A stretch of 64,000 bases of DNA from Pusillibacter faecalis. Its GTDB lineage: Bacteria > Bacillota > Clostridia > Oscillospirales > Oscillospiraceae. The position numbers were made by a program, and so were the translations under genes. Every line of letters starts with the position of its first letter. The stretch's first letter is position 1. Of the stretch, positions 41,680 to 50,699 are shown piece by piece. The stretch lies in contig NZ_AP023420.1 of NCBI RefSeq assembly GCF_018408705.1, positions 1,550,001 to 1,614,000 on the forward strand, written 5' to 3'. The notes under the pieces are model-generated. The model did not search any database. It was not told the origin of the DNA and was given only the letters and a program-made list of their open reading frames with translations.

Positions 41680-42470
41680 GTTCCGCGCTCCCTCCATCTG
41701 CAAAGGACCCGCTCGGCCCAACGCATCAACACCGCCAGCAGCAGCCCCACCACGGCAATGGCGATGATGCCGACAAAAATCTGTGTCATATCCCCGTTTT
41801 CCTGTCCCGCGGTAATGGTCCAGCCCACGCCCTCGGTGGAGCTGACCATCTCGGCGGCCAGGACCGCCATCCAACAGGTGGAAAGGCCAACCTGCATACC
41901 GGCAAATATGTAGGGCACGCAGGAGGGAATCACCACATGAAAAAATGCCTGGATTTCATTGGCGCCTAGCATATAGGCAACGCCCAGCATATTCTCATCC
42001 ACCCGTTTGGCGCCGGTGTAGGTGTTGACCACAATGTTTACAAAGCCCGCCATGAAGATGATAAAGATTTTTGCGGTTTCCCCAATGCCGAACCACACAA
42101 TAGCAAGAGGAATCCATGCCACGCTTGGAATGGGACGGACCAGCTCAAACAGGGGACGGAAAATCGCCTCCACCATTTGAAACCGTCCCATGGCAATTCC
42201 CAGAATGACACCGGCGCCGGCGGACAGGCAGAAGCCCACCAAAACCCGCCGCAGACTCACAAGCAGATGCATCGGCAGCGTGTAGGTGCGGCCAATCGGG
42301 TGCGTGCATGTATAGAGCAGCCGCTCTAGGACCTCTCCAGGGGTTGGCAGCAGTAAGCCGATCGAGGTAAAGCGAACGGCCAGATACCAAAGGCATATCA
42401 CTGCGGCCACGCCAATCAAGGAGAAAAAGACCGTGCCGGCCGCGGCCCGGAAATGCAAAGATTTTCTCAT
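41676..42470 (-). CDS. ABC importer permease, NitT/TauT type (locus A, second)
   Basis: 264 residues with about six membrane helices and the BPD-type permease fold. The EAA loop region reads LGVAYMLGANEIQAFFHVVI, then PSCVPYIFAGMQVGLSTCWM. It differs clearly from the permease encoded just upstream, so the channel is a heterodimer. Its ATG overlaps the preceding TGA by four bases and its own TGA overlaps the ATPase ATG. Confidence 0.92.
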   Translation of the reverse strand: MRKSLHFRAAAGTVFFSLIGVAAVICLWYLAVRFTSIGLLLPTPGEVLERLLYTCTHPIGRTYTLPMHLLVSLRRVLVGFCLSAGAGVILGIAMGRFQMVEAIFRPLFELVRPIPSVAWIPLAIVWFGIGETAKIFIIFMAGFVNIVVNTYTGAKRVDENMLGVAYMLGANEIQAFFHVVIPSCVPYIFAGMQVGLSTCWMAVLAAEMVSSTEGVGWTITAGQENGDMTQIFVGIIAIAVVGLLLAVLMRWAERVLCRWRERGT

Positions 42471-43270
42471 TGCTCCTTACCTCCGCGGACAAAGCGTTTT
42501 TCTACAAGGTCAAATACCACGGAAATCACCATGCCAATCATGCCCAGACACAAGATTCCAACGATAATTAAGTCAGAGCGCAGCAGGGAACGTCCCACTG
42601 AAATCAGATACCCAAGGCCGCTGGTGGAGGCCAGCAGCTCCGCGGCCACCAGCGCCATCCAGGAAGAGCCCATAGCCACCCGCAACCCGGCAAAAATCAT
42701 CGGCAGCGCGGAGGGAATAGCCACGGTGAAAAGCTGTTGAAAATTGGTGGCGCCAAAGGTCTGGGAGACCCAAAGATGAATTTGCCGTGTCTGGTGGATT
42801 CCAGAATAGGAATTGAGAACACAGGGGATGACCGTGGAAAAGAAGATCAAAACCGCTTTGGCCTTGATCGAAATGCCGAACACCACGATCATCACTGGGA
42901 TCAGAGCAATGGGGGGGATCGGCTTGAGCAGGTCAAATACCGGCCGGACAATGCGGTCCACAGTTTTAAACCAGCCCATAGCAATGCCCAGCGGCACGCC
43001 AATGACCGCCCCCAGAACATAGCCGTAGGTTGCCACCTGCAGGCTGGCCAGAAAGTGCTGGGGCAGTGTTGCCCCGTCCGGCGCCTGTGTGTAGAACTTG
43101 GTAATCAATGTGGAAAACACTTTGACAGGGCTGGGCAGAGAATAAGCTGGGACCAGTTCCAAAACAGCGGTGGCGATGTACCAAATCCCCAGAAACACCA
43201 GAATGGATACCACCGAAACGAATCTATATTTGCGGCGTTTTTTCTTGGCTGTATTGATCTTTATATCCAT
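42467..43270 (-). CDS. ABC importer permease, NitT/TauT type (locus A, first)
   Basis: 267 residues from the ATG at 43270 (GAAAGGCAG upstream); a start at 43318 would add 16 residues. Basic N-terminus (INTAKKKRRKYRF), then six or so helices. The EAA loop is WVSQTFGATNFQQLFTVAIP, then SALPMIFAGLRVAMGSSWMA. It directly follows the binding-protein gene and is translationally coupled to the second permease. Confidence 0.92.
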   Translation of the reverse strand: MDIKINTAKKKRRKYRFVSVVSILVFLGIWYIATAVLELVPAYSLPSPVKVFSTLITKFYTQAPDGATLPQHFLASLQVATYGYVLGAVIGVPLGIAMGWFKTVDRIVRPVFDLLKPIPPIALIPVMIVVFGISIKAKAVLIFFSTVIPCVLNSYSGIHQTRQIHLWVSQTFGATNFQQLFTVAIPSALPMIFAGLRVAMGSSWMALVAAELLASTSGLGYLISVGRSLLRSDLIIVGILCLGMIGMVISVVFDLVEKRFVRGGKEQ

Positions 43271-43357
43271 GTGCTGCCTTTCTATATAGGGAATGGGCAT
43301 CTGTTTCAGAATGCCCACCCTACATGTCCATATAAATCTGCAATCTTGGAGCCGCTT

Positions 43358-44392
43358 TTACGCGCTTAGGTTGGCTAAGGCATCGGTAAACACATCGGAA
43401 GCAATGTTATTCTTGACGTTTTCAAGGCCGGTCTGGTCAATGAGCTCCTGCTCTGCATACCAAGCGGCGTAGGATTCCGCGAACTCTCCCAGTGCGATCT
43501 GCTTGGCTTCCTCGCTGGTGATCATCGGCTTGCCTTGGATGGACGTGCGGGCCTCCTCCGGTGCGAGGGTCTTGCCGCAGTTGGTGTACCAATCCACCAC
43601 CGTCTGAACGGCTAGATCCTCATCGGCGGCCAGAGCGTCACAGGCTTGATAAAGGATTTCCACAAACTTGACAACATCGTCATAGCGGTTTTCGTAAGCG
43701 TCCTTTGTGCAGACAGTGGCCTCATACAGCTCGCCGCCAATAGAGTCCAGTGTTGCCACGACCGTCGTGTTCATCTCATCCATATCATAATAACAGTAGG
43801 GTTCTGTCAAAACGCAGTAGTCCCCCTCCCCAGCAACCCAAGAGGAGTACACATTGGCAATTTCCAGATTCATGATCTGGCATTCATCCGGACTTAGCCC
43901 AATGGATTCCAGCCACAGATTCAGCGTGTAGTGGCCAGTTGTACCGATACAAGTTAAAAGGGTCTTGCCGCGGACAAGATCTGCCATCTCCTCCGGAGTT
44001 TCCGCGTCAATCAGCGGGTCTCCATTGCGGGCGCAGACGTAGTTGCCATCTGTACCATTCACCTGATGGGCCACCAGTTTGCACCCGTAGTTGGCCAGCG
44101 CATATACAAAGGCACCGCCGGTTACAGACACATCCCATTCGCCCATGGCCTCGTTAATGGCCGCGCCGCCGTTAAAGACAATCCACTCAATATCCAGCCC
44201 CGCCTGCTCAGCCAACCCTTGATCCTGAATATATTGCGCCATGGAGCTGCAATAAAAGGACTGCACAGCAACCCGCAGCGGTTCAGATGCAGCGTCCCCG
44301 CCGCCGTCCTCATTCTTGTTTCCACAGCCAGTGGTCAGGGTAAGTACCATCATAAGCGCAAGGGTCCGTGACAAAATGCTTCTTTTCTTCAT
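43358..44392 (-). CDS. NitT/TauT-type substrate-binding lipoprotein (locus A)
   Basis: 344 residues with a lipoprotein signal (KKRSILSRTLALMMVLTLTT, GC). The mature part begins LRVAVQSFYCSSMAQYIQDQ and has the type-II periplasmic-binding pattern of the taurine/nitrate/aryl-sulfonate group (FNGGAAINEAMGEWDVSVTG). It is the first gene of locus A and faces a divergent LysR gene. Its ligand must be something a sulfatase and a sugar-kinase-like protein can act on, so a sulfated small molecule is the best guess. Confidence 0.88.
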   Translation of the reverse strand: MKKRSILSRTLALMMVLTLTTGCGNKNEDGGGDAASEPLRVAVQSFYCSSMAQYIQDQGLAEQAGLDIEWIVFNGGAAINEAMGEWDVSVTGGAFVYALANYGCKLVAHQVNGTDGNYVCARNGDPLIDAETPEEMADLVRGKTLLTCIGTTGHYTLNLWLESIGLSPDECQIMNLEIANVYSSWVAGEGDYCVLTEPYCYYDMDEMNTTVVATLDSIGGELYEATVCTKDAYENRYDDVVKFVEILYQACDALAADEDLAVQTVVDWYTNCGKTLAPEEARTSIQGKPMITSEEAKQIALGEFAESYAAWYAEQELIDQTGLENVKNNIASDVFTDALANLSA

Positions 44393-44530
44393 GATTGTAT
44401 TCCTTTCCTTTCGTGGTTTTATTGAAACCAGCGCGTTGCTGCGCGTGCTTCATAAAGACGAGCCGGAGTACAGGTTTGTGCATGACTTTCGTTTGGCTTG
44501 CGCAATAAATATTTTGTATGTTAGTTTTAT

Positions 44531-44545
44531 TTAATATCATATTAA
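44531..44545. promoter_or_regulatory. Candidate LysR box between locus A and its regulator
   Basis: TTAATATCATATTAA is a perfect palindrome around a central C and contains the T-N11-A core typical of LysR sites. It lies midway in the divergent intergenic region (44393-44625). Confidence 0.6.
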
Positions 44546-44558
44546 CCCAAGATGTAGC

Positions 44559-44587
44559 TTGTGTAAAATATTATTATATAATATAAT
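44559..44587 (+). promoter_or_regulatory. Promoter of the LysR gene
   Basis: TTGTGT (44559-44564), 17 bp and TATAAT (44582-44587), 39 bp before the ATG. The LysR box lies just upstream. Confidence 0.6.
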
Positions 44588-44625
44588 TCATAGTAAAATA
44601 TCTATGTTCTAAGGAGTGAGGCGGC

Positions 44626-45564
44626 ATGACCTTGCGCCATATCGAGATTTTCTCTGTGGTATGTCAGGAGGGCTCCATCACGCGGGCCGCAGAGCGGCTG
44701 CATATCTCTCAGCCCACGGTCAGTGTTGCGATCCGGGAAATGGAGGAATACTATGGAGGCTGCCTGTTTGACCGGATTTCCCATAAGCTCTATATCACGC
44801 CCTTTGGCCAACGCATCTATGATTATGCGCTTCGGCTTTTGAACCTGTATGCGGATATGGCTGATGCAAAGTTTTCCTTTGACCGGCTCCGCATTGGCAG
44901 CGGTACGGCGATTGGGAAGCTCTTTATGCCCACCGTGGTGAAATCTTTTCTCAGTCTATATCCCGACATTCAGATCTGTGTGAATGTGGGAGAGGCGACA
45001 CGCATGTACCACTTGGTTATGAAAAATGCACTGGACTTTGTCATCGCTGAGGTTGTGGATGACATTTCTGGGCTCTCCCACCACTCCATTCAGCACTTTC
45101 CAGTTGTAGCTGTCTGCCACCGCAGCAATCCATTGGCAGAAAAGGCGGTGGTCACCGCACCGGAGCTTGCCAGGGAGCACCTGCTGCTGCGGGAGTTGGG
45201 CTCTCATACGCGCTCCGGTGTAGATACGTACTTCCAGACCCACAATCTCACGGTGGTCCCCATGTGGGAGAGTTACAGCGTCCAGTCGCTGCTGAATGCT
45301 GCCACGGAGGGGATCGGAGTTTCCTTTTTGTCCTTAGATCATGTGCTGGCATACGGAAGTCCGGATCTGGTGATTTTGAATATTCCCGATTTCAGGGCGG
45401 AGCGATATGTCCATGTCTGCTATCACAAGGATAAAATTTTCACCCCGTTGATTCAAAATTTTCTGGATTATTATGTCCAATCCACCAAGGCACTTCTTCA
45501 AGAGGGAATCAAGCGCTACCAGGCAGAACACGCCGGAAGCACCTATTCTTTTCCGCAGCTGTGA
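44626..45564 (+). CDS. LysR-family transcriptional regulator (locus A)
   Basis: 312 residues. N-terminal HTH: RHIEIFSVVCQEGSITRAAE, RLHISQPTVSVAIREMEE. The effector domain follows (LRIGSGTAIGKLFMPTVVKS). It is divergent from the binding-protein gene of locus A with a palindromic LysR-type box between them, the usual layout of an activator responding to a pathway compound. AAGGAGTGAGG precedes the ATG. The paralogous locus B is controlled by an unrelated DeoR-type regulator instead. Confidence 0.93.
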   Translation: MTLRHIEIFSVVCQEGSITRAAERLHISQPTVSVAIREMEEYYGGCLFDRISHKLYITPFGQRIYDYALRLLNLYADMADAKFSFDRLRIGSGTAIGKLFMPTVVKSFLSLYPDIQICVNVGEATRMYHLVMKNALDFVIAEVVDDISGLSHHSIQHFPVVAVCHRSNPLAEKAVVTAPELAREHLLLRELGSHTRSGVDTYFQTHNLTVVPMWESYSVQSLLNAATEGIGVSFLSLDHVLAYGSPDLVILNIPDFRAERYVHVCYHKDKIFTPLIQNFLDYYVQSTKALLQEGIKRYQAEHAGSTYSFPQL

Positions 45565-45964
45565 GGGGTGCAGGAAGGATTCTCGTCTGACAGGCAGTAA
45601 CACGCAGACGGCGGTTGTTTCATTGCTCCTTTTTCGATGCCCATGGTTTTCCTCCGGCGTCCCGGTGACGCTGTGAAAACGCTCAGATTCATGGGGATGC
45701 ACATTTCTTGCACAATCTTTTGCAGAAGCACTCACTGTCCGTACGCAGGATAAAACGGCGGAAGTGGGCAAGGAGGCACCGTATCGTTCCACATCCCATA
45801 CCGCATGCTGGCATCTACGCTTATAAAAGAGCATACCCGACGCTCTGGAAAGATTTTGGGGGAGAGCGCGCCCCCCGCAGCTTAGGTGCTGGCTGCAATT
45901 TGCAAGCGCAGCTATGCACGGAACCAAAAGAATCCAGCCGCAGTTGGCAGTTTCGAGACTGCCA
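45565..45964. other. 400-bp gap without recognisable gene
   Basis: Both strands hold only short frames with poor composition. It lies between the two converging regulators, LysR and DeoR. Confidence 0.5.
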
Positions 45965-46008
45965 AAAGAGGGAGGACACGGTCCGGTTGGGCCGTGTCCT
46001 CCCTCTTT
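45965..46008. terminator. Bidirectional terminator between loci A and B
   Basis: AAAGAGGGAGGACACGG pairs perfectly (17 bp) with CCGTGTCCTCCCTCTTT over a 10-base loop. The outer A/T ends give a short U tail in both directions. Confidence 0.75.
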
Positions 46009-46056
46009 GAGCTTCAACAGGATATCGGAGTATTTCGGAATCTCCTTGATTGGCGC

Positions 46057-46812
46057 TTATATCAGCACCTTGATTCCCCTGTCCCGCAGCCCGTCAGCCA
46101 CGTCCTGCGGGAAGTCCCTGTCCGTAACAATCATGTCGATAGAGGACAGGGAGATGGTGTAGGGATAAAACGCATCGCTGACCTTGGTGGAATCCAACAG
46201 CACCACCACCTGATCAGAGTGCTCAATCACCTTTTCCAAAATAGCGACCGTCAGCGCGCTGTTATGGGCAAAACCGTAGTCGGGATTCATGCACATCGCG
46301 CTCATAAACGCCAGGGAAAAGTGCAGGGCGTCCAGCCGGTTCAAAACGGAAATTCCCTCCACACGCATGATATTTAAATCCACGTCCCCGCCCAGCAGCT
46401 CCACGGAGATATTGGGCAGGGCGGAGATATTGCTGATGGTGCAAATACCGTCGCTGCAGACTTTCAGGGGAAATACCGGCAGGCAGCGTGCCAGCTCCGC
46501 GCAGGAGGTCCCGGCAGAGAGAAATACCGAGTCGCCGGGCTGGATCAGCCTGGCTGCCTTGACGGCAATGGCCTGCTTTTTATCCTGATTCACGTTCGCC
46601 CGGTAGATGTAGTTCAGCGCCGAGGGAATGGACTTGATGCCCCCGTGTGTACGAATCGCCTGTTTGGTGCTGTCCAGATACTGAAGATCTTTCCGCAGCG
46701 TGACGTCGGAGACATCCGGGAATGCGTCCCGCAGCTGAGGGAAATCCAGAGTCCCGTATTTGTTGACCATATTCAGGATGGTATTTCGTCTTTCAACAAT
46801 TTTCTTTCCCAT
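46057..46812 (-). CDS. DeoR-family transcriptional regulator (locus B)
   Basis: 251 residues. N-terminal DeoR winged helix (RRNTILNMVNKYGTLDFPQL, VSDVTLRKDLQYLD), then HGGIKSI and a sugar-phosphate-binding DeoR domain with LSAGTSCAELARCL and VVLLDSTKVSDAF. DeoR proteins are usually repressors released by a phosphorylated sugar. It is divergent from the locus B operon, whose promoter is followed by an inverted repeat at 47028-47056. A phosphorylated effector fits the kinase-like protein encoded in the operon. Confidence 0.93.
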   Translation of the reverse strand: MGKKIVERRNTILNMVNKYGTLDFPQLRDAFPDVSDVTLRKDLQYLDSTKQAIRTHGGIKSIPSALNYIYRANVNQDKKQAIAVKAARLIQPGDSVFLSAGTSCAELARCLPVFPLKVCSDGICTISNISALPNISVELLGGDVDLNIMRVEGISVLNRLDALHFSLAFMSAMCMNPDYGFAHNSALTVAILEKVIEHSDQVVVLLDSTKVSDAFYPYTISLSSIDMIVTDRDFPQDVADGLRDRGIKVLI

Positions 46813-46968
46813 CTAAAATTTACCTAACAATGTACAATTTTGGTTTCATTATATATGCTGATTTTACAAAAGTCAACTTACGGCCATCAGGCTTTGGCCC
46901 GTAAGGGTTGGGAGCAGTTTTACTGATTTCACAAAAATCGAGGGTAAAATTTATGTAAAATGAGAAGA

Positions 46969-46997
46969 TTGACAAGCTGTAGAAAGACCGCTATTAT
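46969..46997 (+). promoter_or_regulatory. Sigma-A promoter of locus B
   Basis: TTGACA (46969-46974), 17 bp, TATTAT (46992-46997), about 95 bp before the sulfatase ATG. Confidence 0.8.
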
Positions 46998-47027
46998 GAA
47001 GTAAAAGGTTATATAATGAAATAAAAA

Positions 47028-47056
47028 ACTTTCGTTTCATAATAAAAAACGAAAGT
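47028..47056 (+). promoter_or_regulatory. Candidate DeoR operator in the locus B leader
   Basis: ACTTTCGTTT (47028-47037) and AAACGAAAGT (47047-47056) form a perfect 10-bp inverted repeat with a 9-bp gap, just downstream of the expected transcription start. Two further A-rich direct repeats (TTATGAAGTAAAA, TAATGAAATAAAA) lie between the -10 box and this element. Confidence 0.6.
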
Positions 47057-47092
47057 CAGCCTTTCCACCTATGAAGCGAGGTACGTTCAGGC

Positions 47093-48514
47093 ATGAAGCA
47101 TCTTTTAATCTTGTTTACAGATCAACAGCGGTATGACACCATTGCGGCCTTTGGTAATCCGCAGATTCAAACGCCCCATCTGGACGCACTGGCCAAGGAT
47201 TCCGTCGTATTTGAGCGGTGTATTACCCCGTCACCGGTCTGCGTTCCGGCCCGGCTATCCATGCTCTCCGGTCAGTATCCTGCAAGGACCGGCTGCAACA
47301 ACAACAACACAGACCGCGCCTACAACGGAGCGGGATTTTATGGCCGTATCACGGCCCAGGGCTATCAGAGCTGCTGCGTGGGGAAAATGCACAACCTGTG
47401 GGACGTATATGGCCCTATGGGATTTGAGTCCCGCCATTCCCAGGAGGAGATCGCGGCTGAGGGAGACGAGTACATGCGCGATATCCGGGAAAAATATCCC
47501 TGGGTGTTTGACTATCACGGCATGCGCAGCGAGATGTATTATACACCTCAGATTTCCCAGCTGCCTCCGGAGGATCACCCCACACAATGGGTTGGGGATC
47601 GCAGTGTGGACTTTATCCAGCACTGTGCGCCGGATCGGCCCATGTTTCTATTCTCCTCCTTCATCCATCCCCATCCGCCTTACTGCCCGCCCGCGCCGTG
47701 GCAAAAGCTGTACCGGGAGGACCCGCCCACCCCTGTCTGCCCGACTCCGGAGGACTTGGAGACTTTTTCAGATCTGATCGGAGACCGCTGCTCCTGTGAG
47801 CGGTTGCTGATGAGCCGGCAGGATGTTTTGAGGAGCAAGAACTTTTATTACGCCTGCGTCTCCTTTGTGGATTATCAGGTGGGCCGCATCATCGCCGCGC
47901 TGAAAGAAAAGGGAATGTATGACGACACGCTGATCCTGTTTTCCAGCGATCATGGCGATATGATGGGGGATTACAACGCCATTGGGAAGCGGACCATGGT
48001 GGACTCCTCCTGCCATGTGCCCTTGATGATCCATGTTCCCGGCCACGGGCACGAGAGGCGGCAGGACCCCTGCTCCCTGGTTGACATCGCTCCCACGCTG
48101 CTGCGGTATGTCGGGGCCCCCTATGATCCCAGGGAGTTTGACGGGGTGGACCTGTTTGCCCCCTCTGAACGGACATATGTATACTCCCAGCATGGCTGCG
48201 GCTCCGGCGGAACGTATATGATTACAGACGGCCGGGATAAGCTGGTCTACAGCGCCGCAAGGGACAAATACTATTTCTTTGATCAGATTCCGGAAATGAG
48301 AAGCATCTATGACGCGGAGCATCCCAAAATCCAAGAGATGCAAAGGAAGCTGGACGCATACCGCAGAAGCGACGTCAACAAGGAAAAAGAGAGCAGGACC
48401 TACGAAAAGGTGACAAAAACGCATCCCCACTATCCAGGCCGGATGGATCACACCCTGTTTCACAACGCAGAGCTGGCGGCAATTCCGCCGGAATACCGGA
48501 TCGATCTGGACTGA
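47093..48514 (+). CDS. Type I sulfatase (locus B)
   Basis: 473 residues. The formylglycine motif is CVPAR at 50-54, after MKHLLILFTDQQRYDTIAAF with the metal-binding Asp near 10. SSDHGDMMGDYNAIGKRTMV is the second active-site region. No signal peptide is visible, so it is probably cytoplasmic. It is first in locus B, 17 bp before the kinase-like gene, whereas in locus A the sulfatase comes after the transporter genes. It shares fold and motif with the locus A enzyme but is widely diverged, suggesting a different sulfate ester. Confidence 0.92.
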   Translation: MKHLLILFTDQQRYDTIAAFGNPQIQTPHLDALAKDSVVFERCITPSPVCVPARLSMLSGQYPARTGCNNNNTDRAYNGAGFYGRITAQGYQSCCVGKMHNLWDVYGPMGFESRHSQEEIAAEGDEYMRDIREKYPWVFDYHGMRSEMYYTPQISQLPPEDHPTQWVGDRSVDFIQHCAPDRPMFLFSSFIHPHPPYCPPAPWQKLYREDPPTPVCPTPEDLETFSDLIGDRCSCERLLMSRQDVLRSKNFYYACVSFVDYQVGRIIAALKEKGMYDDTLILFSSDHGDMMGDYNAIGKRTMVDSSCHVPLMIHVPGHGHERRQDPCSLVDIAPTLLRYVGAPYDPREFDGVDLFAPSERTYVYSQHGCGSGGTYMITDGRDKLVYSAARDKYYFFDQIPEMRSIYDAEHPKIQEMQRKLDAYRRSDVNKEKESRTYEKVTKTHPHYPGRMDHTLFHNAELAAIPPEYRIDLD

Positions 48515-48531
48515 CAGGACGGGAGGCTGCG

Positions 48532-49476
48532 ATGAAGTATTGTATTGCGATTGACGGCGGCGGCAGCAAGACGGAGATTGTGCTGTTTGACGAGACCGGG
48601 CATATCCTGCGCCGCCATGTGGGGCAGGGCGGCAACCCCACGGATATCGGGGCTGAGGAAGCCCGGCGCCGCATGCATGCCTGCATGATGGAAGTCTTCC
48701 CCGCCGCTCCTGGGGAGATTGCCGCCCTGTATGGCGGTGCCGCAGGCGTTTTTCCCAATGGAGACGTCTACTCCGCGTCCTTGCAGCAGGCCTTTCCGGT
48801 GCGCGCCATCCGCATAGAGGACGATGGCTGCAGCCTGATCTCCGGTACTCTGGGACACCAGGACGGCTGCGGGATGGTATGCGGCACAGGCTCATCGCTG
48901 TTTGTGAGGATTGAGGGGCAGCCCCTGCGCCATATTGGCGGAAAGGGCTACCTGATTGATACCGGCGGGAGCGGCTTTGAACTGGGCAGGGACGCGCTGT
49001 GCATGGCCATGCGGGCTGTAGACGGCCGGTGTCAAGGCACCATATTGACGGAGCTGCTGGCTGATATGCTGGGGGAACCGGTCTGTGACGCTGTGATTCC
49101 CAAAGTGCACCGGGGAGGCAGGCCCTACATCGCTACCCTGGCCGCGGCCGTATTTGCCGGCAGGAAAGCCGGCGACTGGGCCTGCGAGGAGATTTTTGAC
49201 CGGGGTGCATCCTTGATGGCAGATTTGGTCTGGGCCGCGGAGCCCTATTTTGAGGGACCCTTTTCTGTAGTGATGGGCGGCGGCATTGTCGCCAACTTTC
49301 CAGAGTACGCCCAGGCCATTCGGGAAAAGGCCCCGGCCAGGGCCAGAGTGCTGCTGCAAACGGCGCCGCCTGTCTATGGCGCGGCGGTGGAGGCCATGTG
49401 GGATGCGGGAATCCCGGTGACAGAGGCGGTGCGGACGCGGTTTTTAAAAGAGTATGCCCAGGCGGCGGCCTTGTAG
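48532..49476 (+). CDS. BadF/BadG/BcrA/BcrD-type ATPase, N-acetylglucosamine-kinase-like (locus B)
   Basis: 314 residues with the P-loop YCIAIDGGGSKTEIVLFDET at the start and GHQDGCGMVCGTGSSLFVRI and GGKGYLIDTGGSGFELGRDA further on, closely mirroring the protein at 37614-38552. It has a normal ATG with GGAGG upstream. Position between the sulfatase and the binding-protein gene suggests phosphorylation of the desulfated sugar or polyol. Confidence 0.9.
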   Translation: MKYCIAIDGGGSKTEIVLFDETGHILRRHVGQGGNPTDIGAEEARRRMHACMMEVFPAAPGEIAALYGGAAGVFPNGDVYSASLQQAFPVRAIRIEDDGCSLISGTLGHQDGCGMVCGTGSSLFVRIEGQPLRHIGGKGYLIDTGGSGFELGRDALCMAMRAVDGRCQGTILTELLADMLGEPVCDAVIPKVHRGGRPYIATLAAAVFAGRKAGDWACEEIFDRGASLMADLVWAAEPYFEGPFSVVMGGGIVANFPEYAQAIREKAPARARVLLQTAPPVYGAAVEAMWDAGIPVTEAVRTRFLKEYAQAAAL

Positions 49477-49518
49477 TTTTCGGTCATAACCGTTAACAAA
49501 AAACAACAGGAGGATTTT

Positions 49519-50637
49519 ATGATGAAAAAGCTTACGGCATTGATTTTGGCACTTGGCATGGTTTTGTCCCTGTGCGCGTGCGGCGGTGAAGCCGGCACCC
49601 CCGACTCCCAGGACGGAGAGACGGACTCCGGCTTGGTTGACGTTCCTACTTCCGGTCAGAATGTGGTCCAGACCGCAGTTCCCCTGATCGCCGGCGAGCA
49701 GCTGGGCACCTGGGAAAAGCTGGGCCTCAATGTGACCCGCACCCACTATGTCTCCGGTCCCCCGCAGCTGGAGGCAAACCCCTCCGGCGACTGGGACATT
49801 GGCTGGATCGGAGCCCCCGCCGCCATCACAGGCGTTTTGACCTACAACATGAAGGTCATCTCCCTCTCCGGCTATGACTATTCCAACAAGGCCTTCTGCC
49901 GCGCCGACAGCCCCCTGGCCAAGGCAGCCGAGGGGCCCATCAGCGAAACCCTGGGCACCGCTGAGGACTGGAAGGGCCTGACCATCCTCGTGGGCAAGGG
50001 GACTGTGTGCGACGCGGATCTGATGTTCATGCTGGAACGGCTGGGCCTTACGGAAGAGGATGTCAACATCGTAAACTCGGATGTTGACAAAGGCTATCAG
50101 GCGTTCATCAGCGGTTCTGCAGACGTGTATTTCTCCACAGGTACTTATACGCCCATGCTGGAGGAGAACCCCGACTATGTCTGCTGTCACACCATGGGCG
50201 GCATGGACGCCGCCATGGCCGGCAACATCATTGCCGAGGCGGACTATCTGGCGGAGAATGAGGATACCGTGGTGAAGTACCTGGCCGGCGCTTTGGAGAT
50301 CCTGCTGTGGCTGGGGGATGAGGCAAACCAGGAACAGGGCGCGGAGTGGTTCTCCCAGGTGATGCTGGAGGACTTTGGCACGGAGACCACGGTCGAGGCG
50401 GCTCTGGCCAGTGAGAAAATGACGGAGTTCCGTGACCTGAGCTTTTATGAGGATCTATGCAAGGTTCAGGAAAACGGGCTGACCGGCATGCAGAATGAAT
50501 TTGCCAAATTCTTTGACATTCAGGTGGCAATCGGCAGCCGCGATGCCGCCGACCGTGACGCCGTCATCGCCGCTGTGGACTGCAGCTATCTGGAAAAAGC
50601 CATCGAGCTGTACAAGTCTACGCATTCAGACCAGTGA
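49519..50637 (+). CDS. NitT/TauT-type substrate-binding lipoprotein (locus B)
   Basis: 372 residues with a lipoprotein signal (MMKKLTALILALGMVLSLCA, CGG). The mature part (TAVPLIAGEQLGTWEKLGLN and PSGDWDIGWIGAPAAITGVL) fits the nitrate/taurine binding-protein fold, but it is only distantly like the locus A protein. AGGAGG precedes the tandem ATG. A strong hairpin follows at 50643, which would favour more binding protein than permease. Confidence 0.88.
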   Translation: MMKKLTALILALGMVLSLCACGGEAGTPDSQDGETDSGLVDVPTSGQNVVQTAVPLIAGEQLGTWEKLGLNVTRTHYVSGPPQLEANPSGDWDIGWIGAPAAITGVLTYNMKVISLSGYDYSNKAFCRADSPLAKAAEGPISETLGTAEDWKGLTILVGKGTVCDADLMFMLERLGLTEEDVNIVNSDVDKGYQAFISGSADVYFSTGTYTPMLEENPDYVCCHTMGGMDAAMAGNIIAEADYLAENEDTVVKYLAGALEILLWLGDEANQEQGAEWFSQVMLEDFGTETTVEAALASEKMTEFRDLSFYEDLCKVQENGLTGMQNEFAKFFDIQVAIGSRDAADRDAVIAAVDCSYLEKAIELYKSTHSDQ

Positions 50638-50642
50638 AACGC

Positions 50643-50680
50643 GGCATCCCTTTCCCTGAAGCGTCAGGGGAAGGGATGCC
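50643..50680 (+). other. Intercistronic hairpin after the binding-protein gene
   Basis: GGCATCCCTTTCCCTGA pairs with TCAGGGGAAGGGATGCC (one G-T pair) over the loop AGCG. Such stems after binding-protein genes usually stabilise the upstream message or attenuate the downstream part. Confidence 0.7.
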
Positions 50681-50699
50681 CTCTTAAACAGGAGATCGT

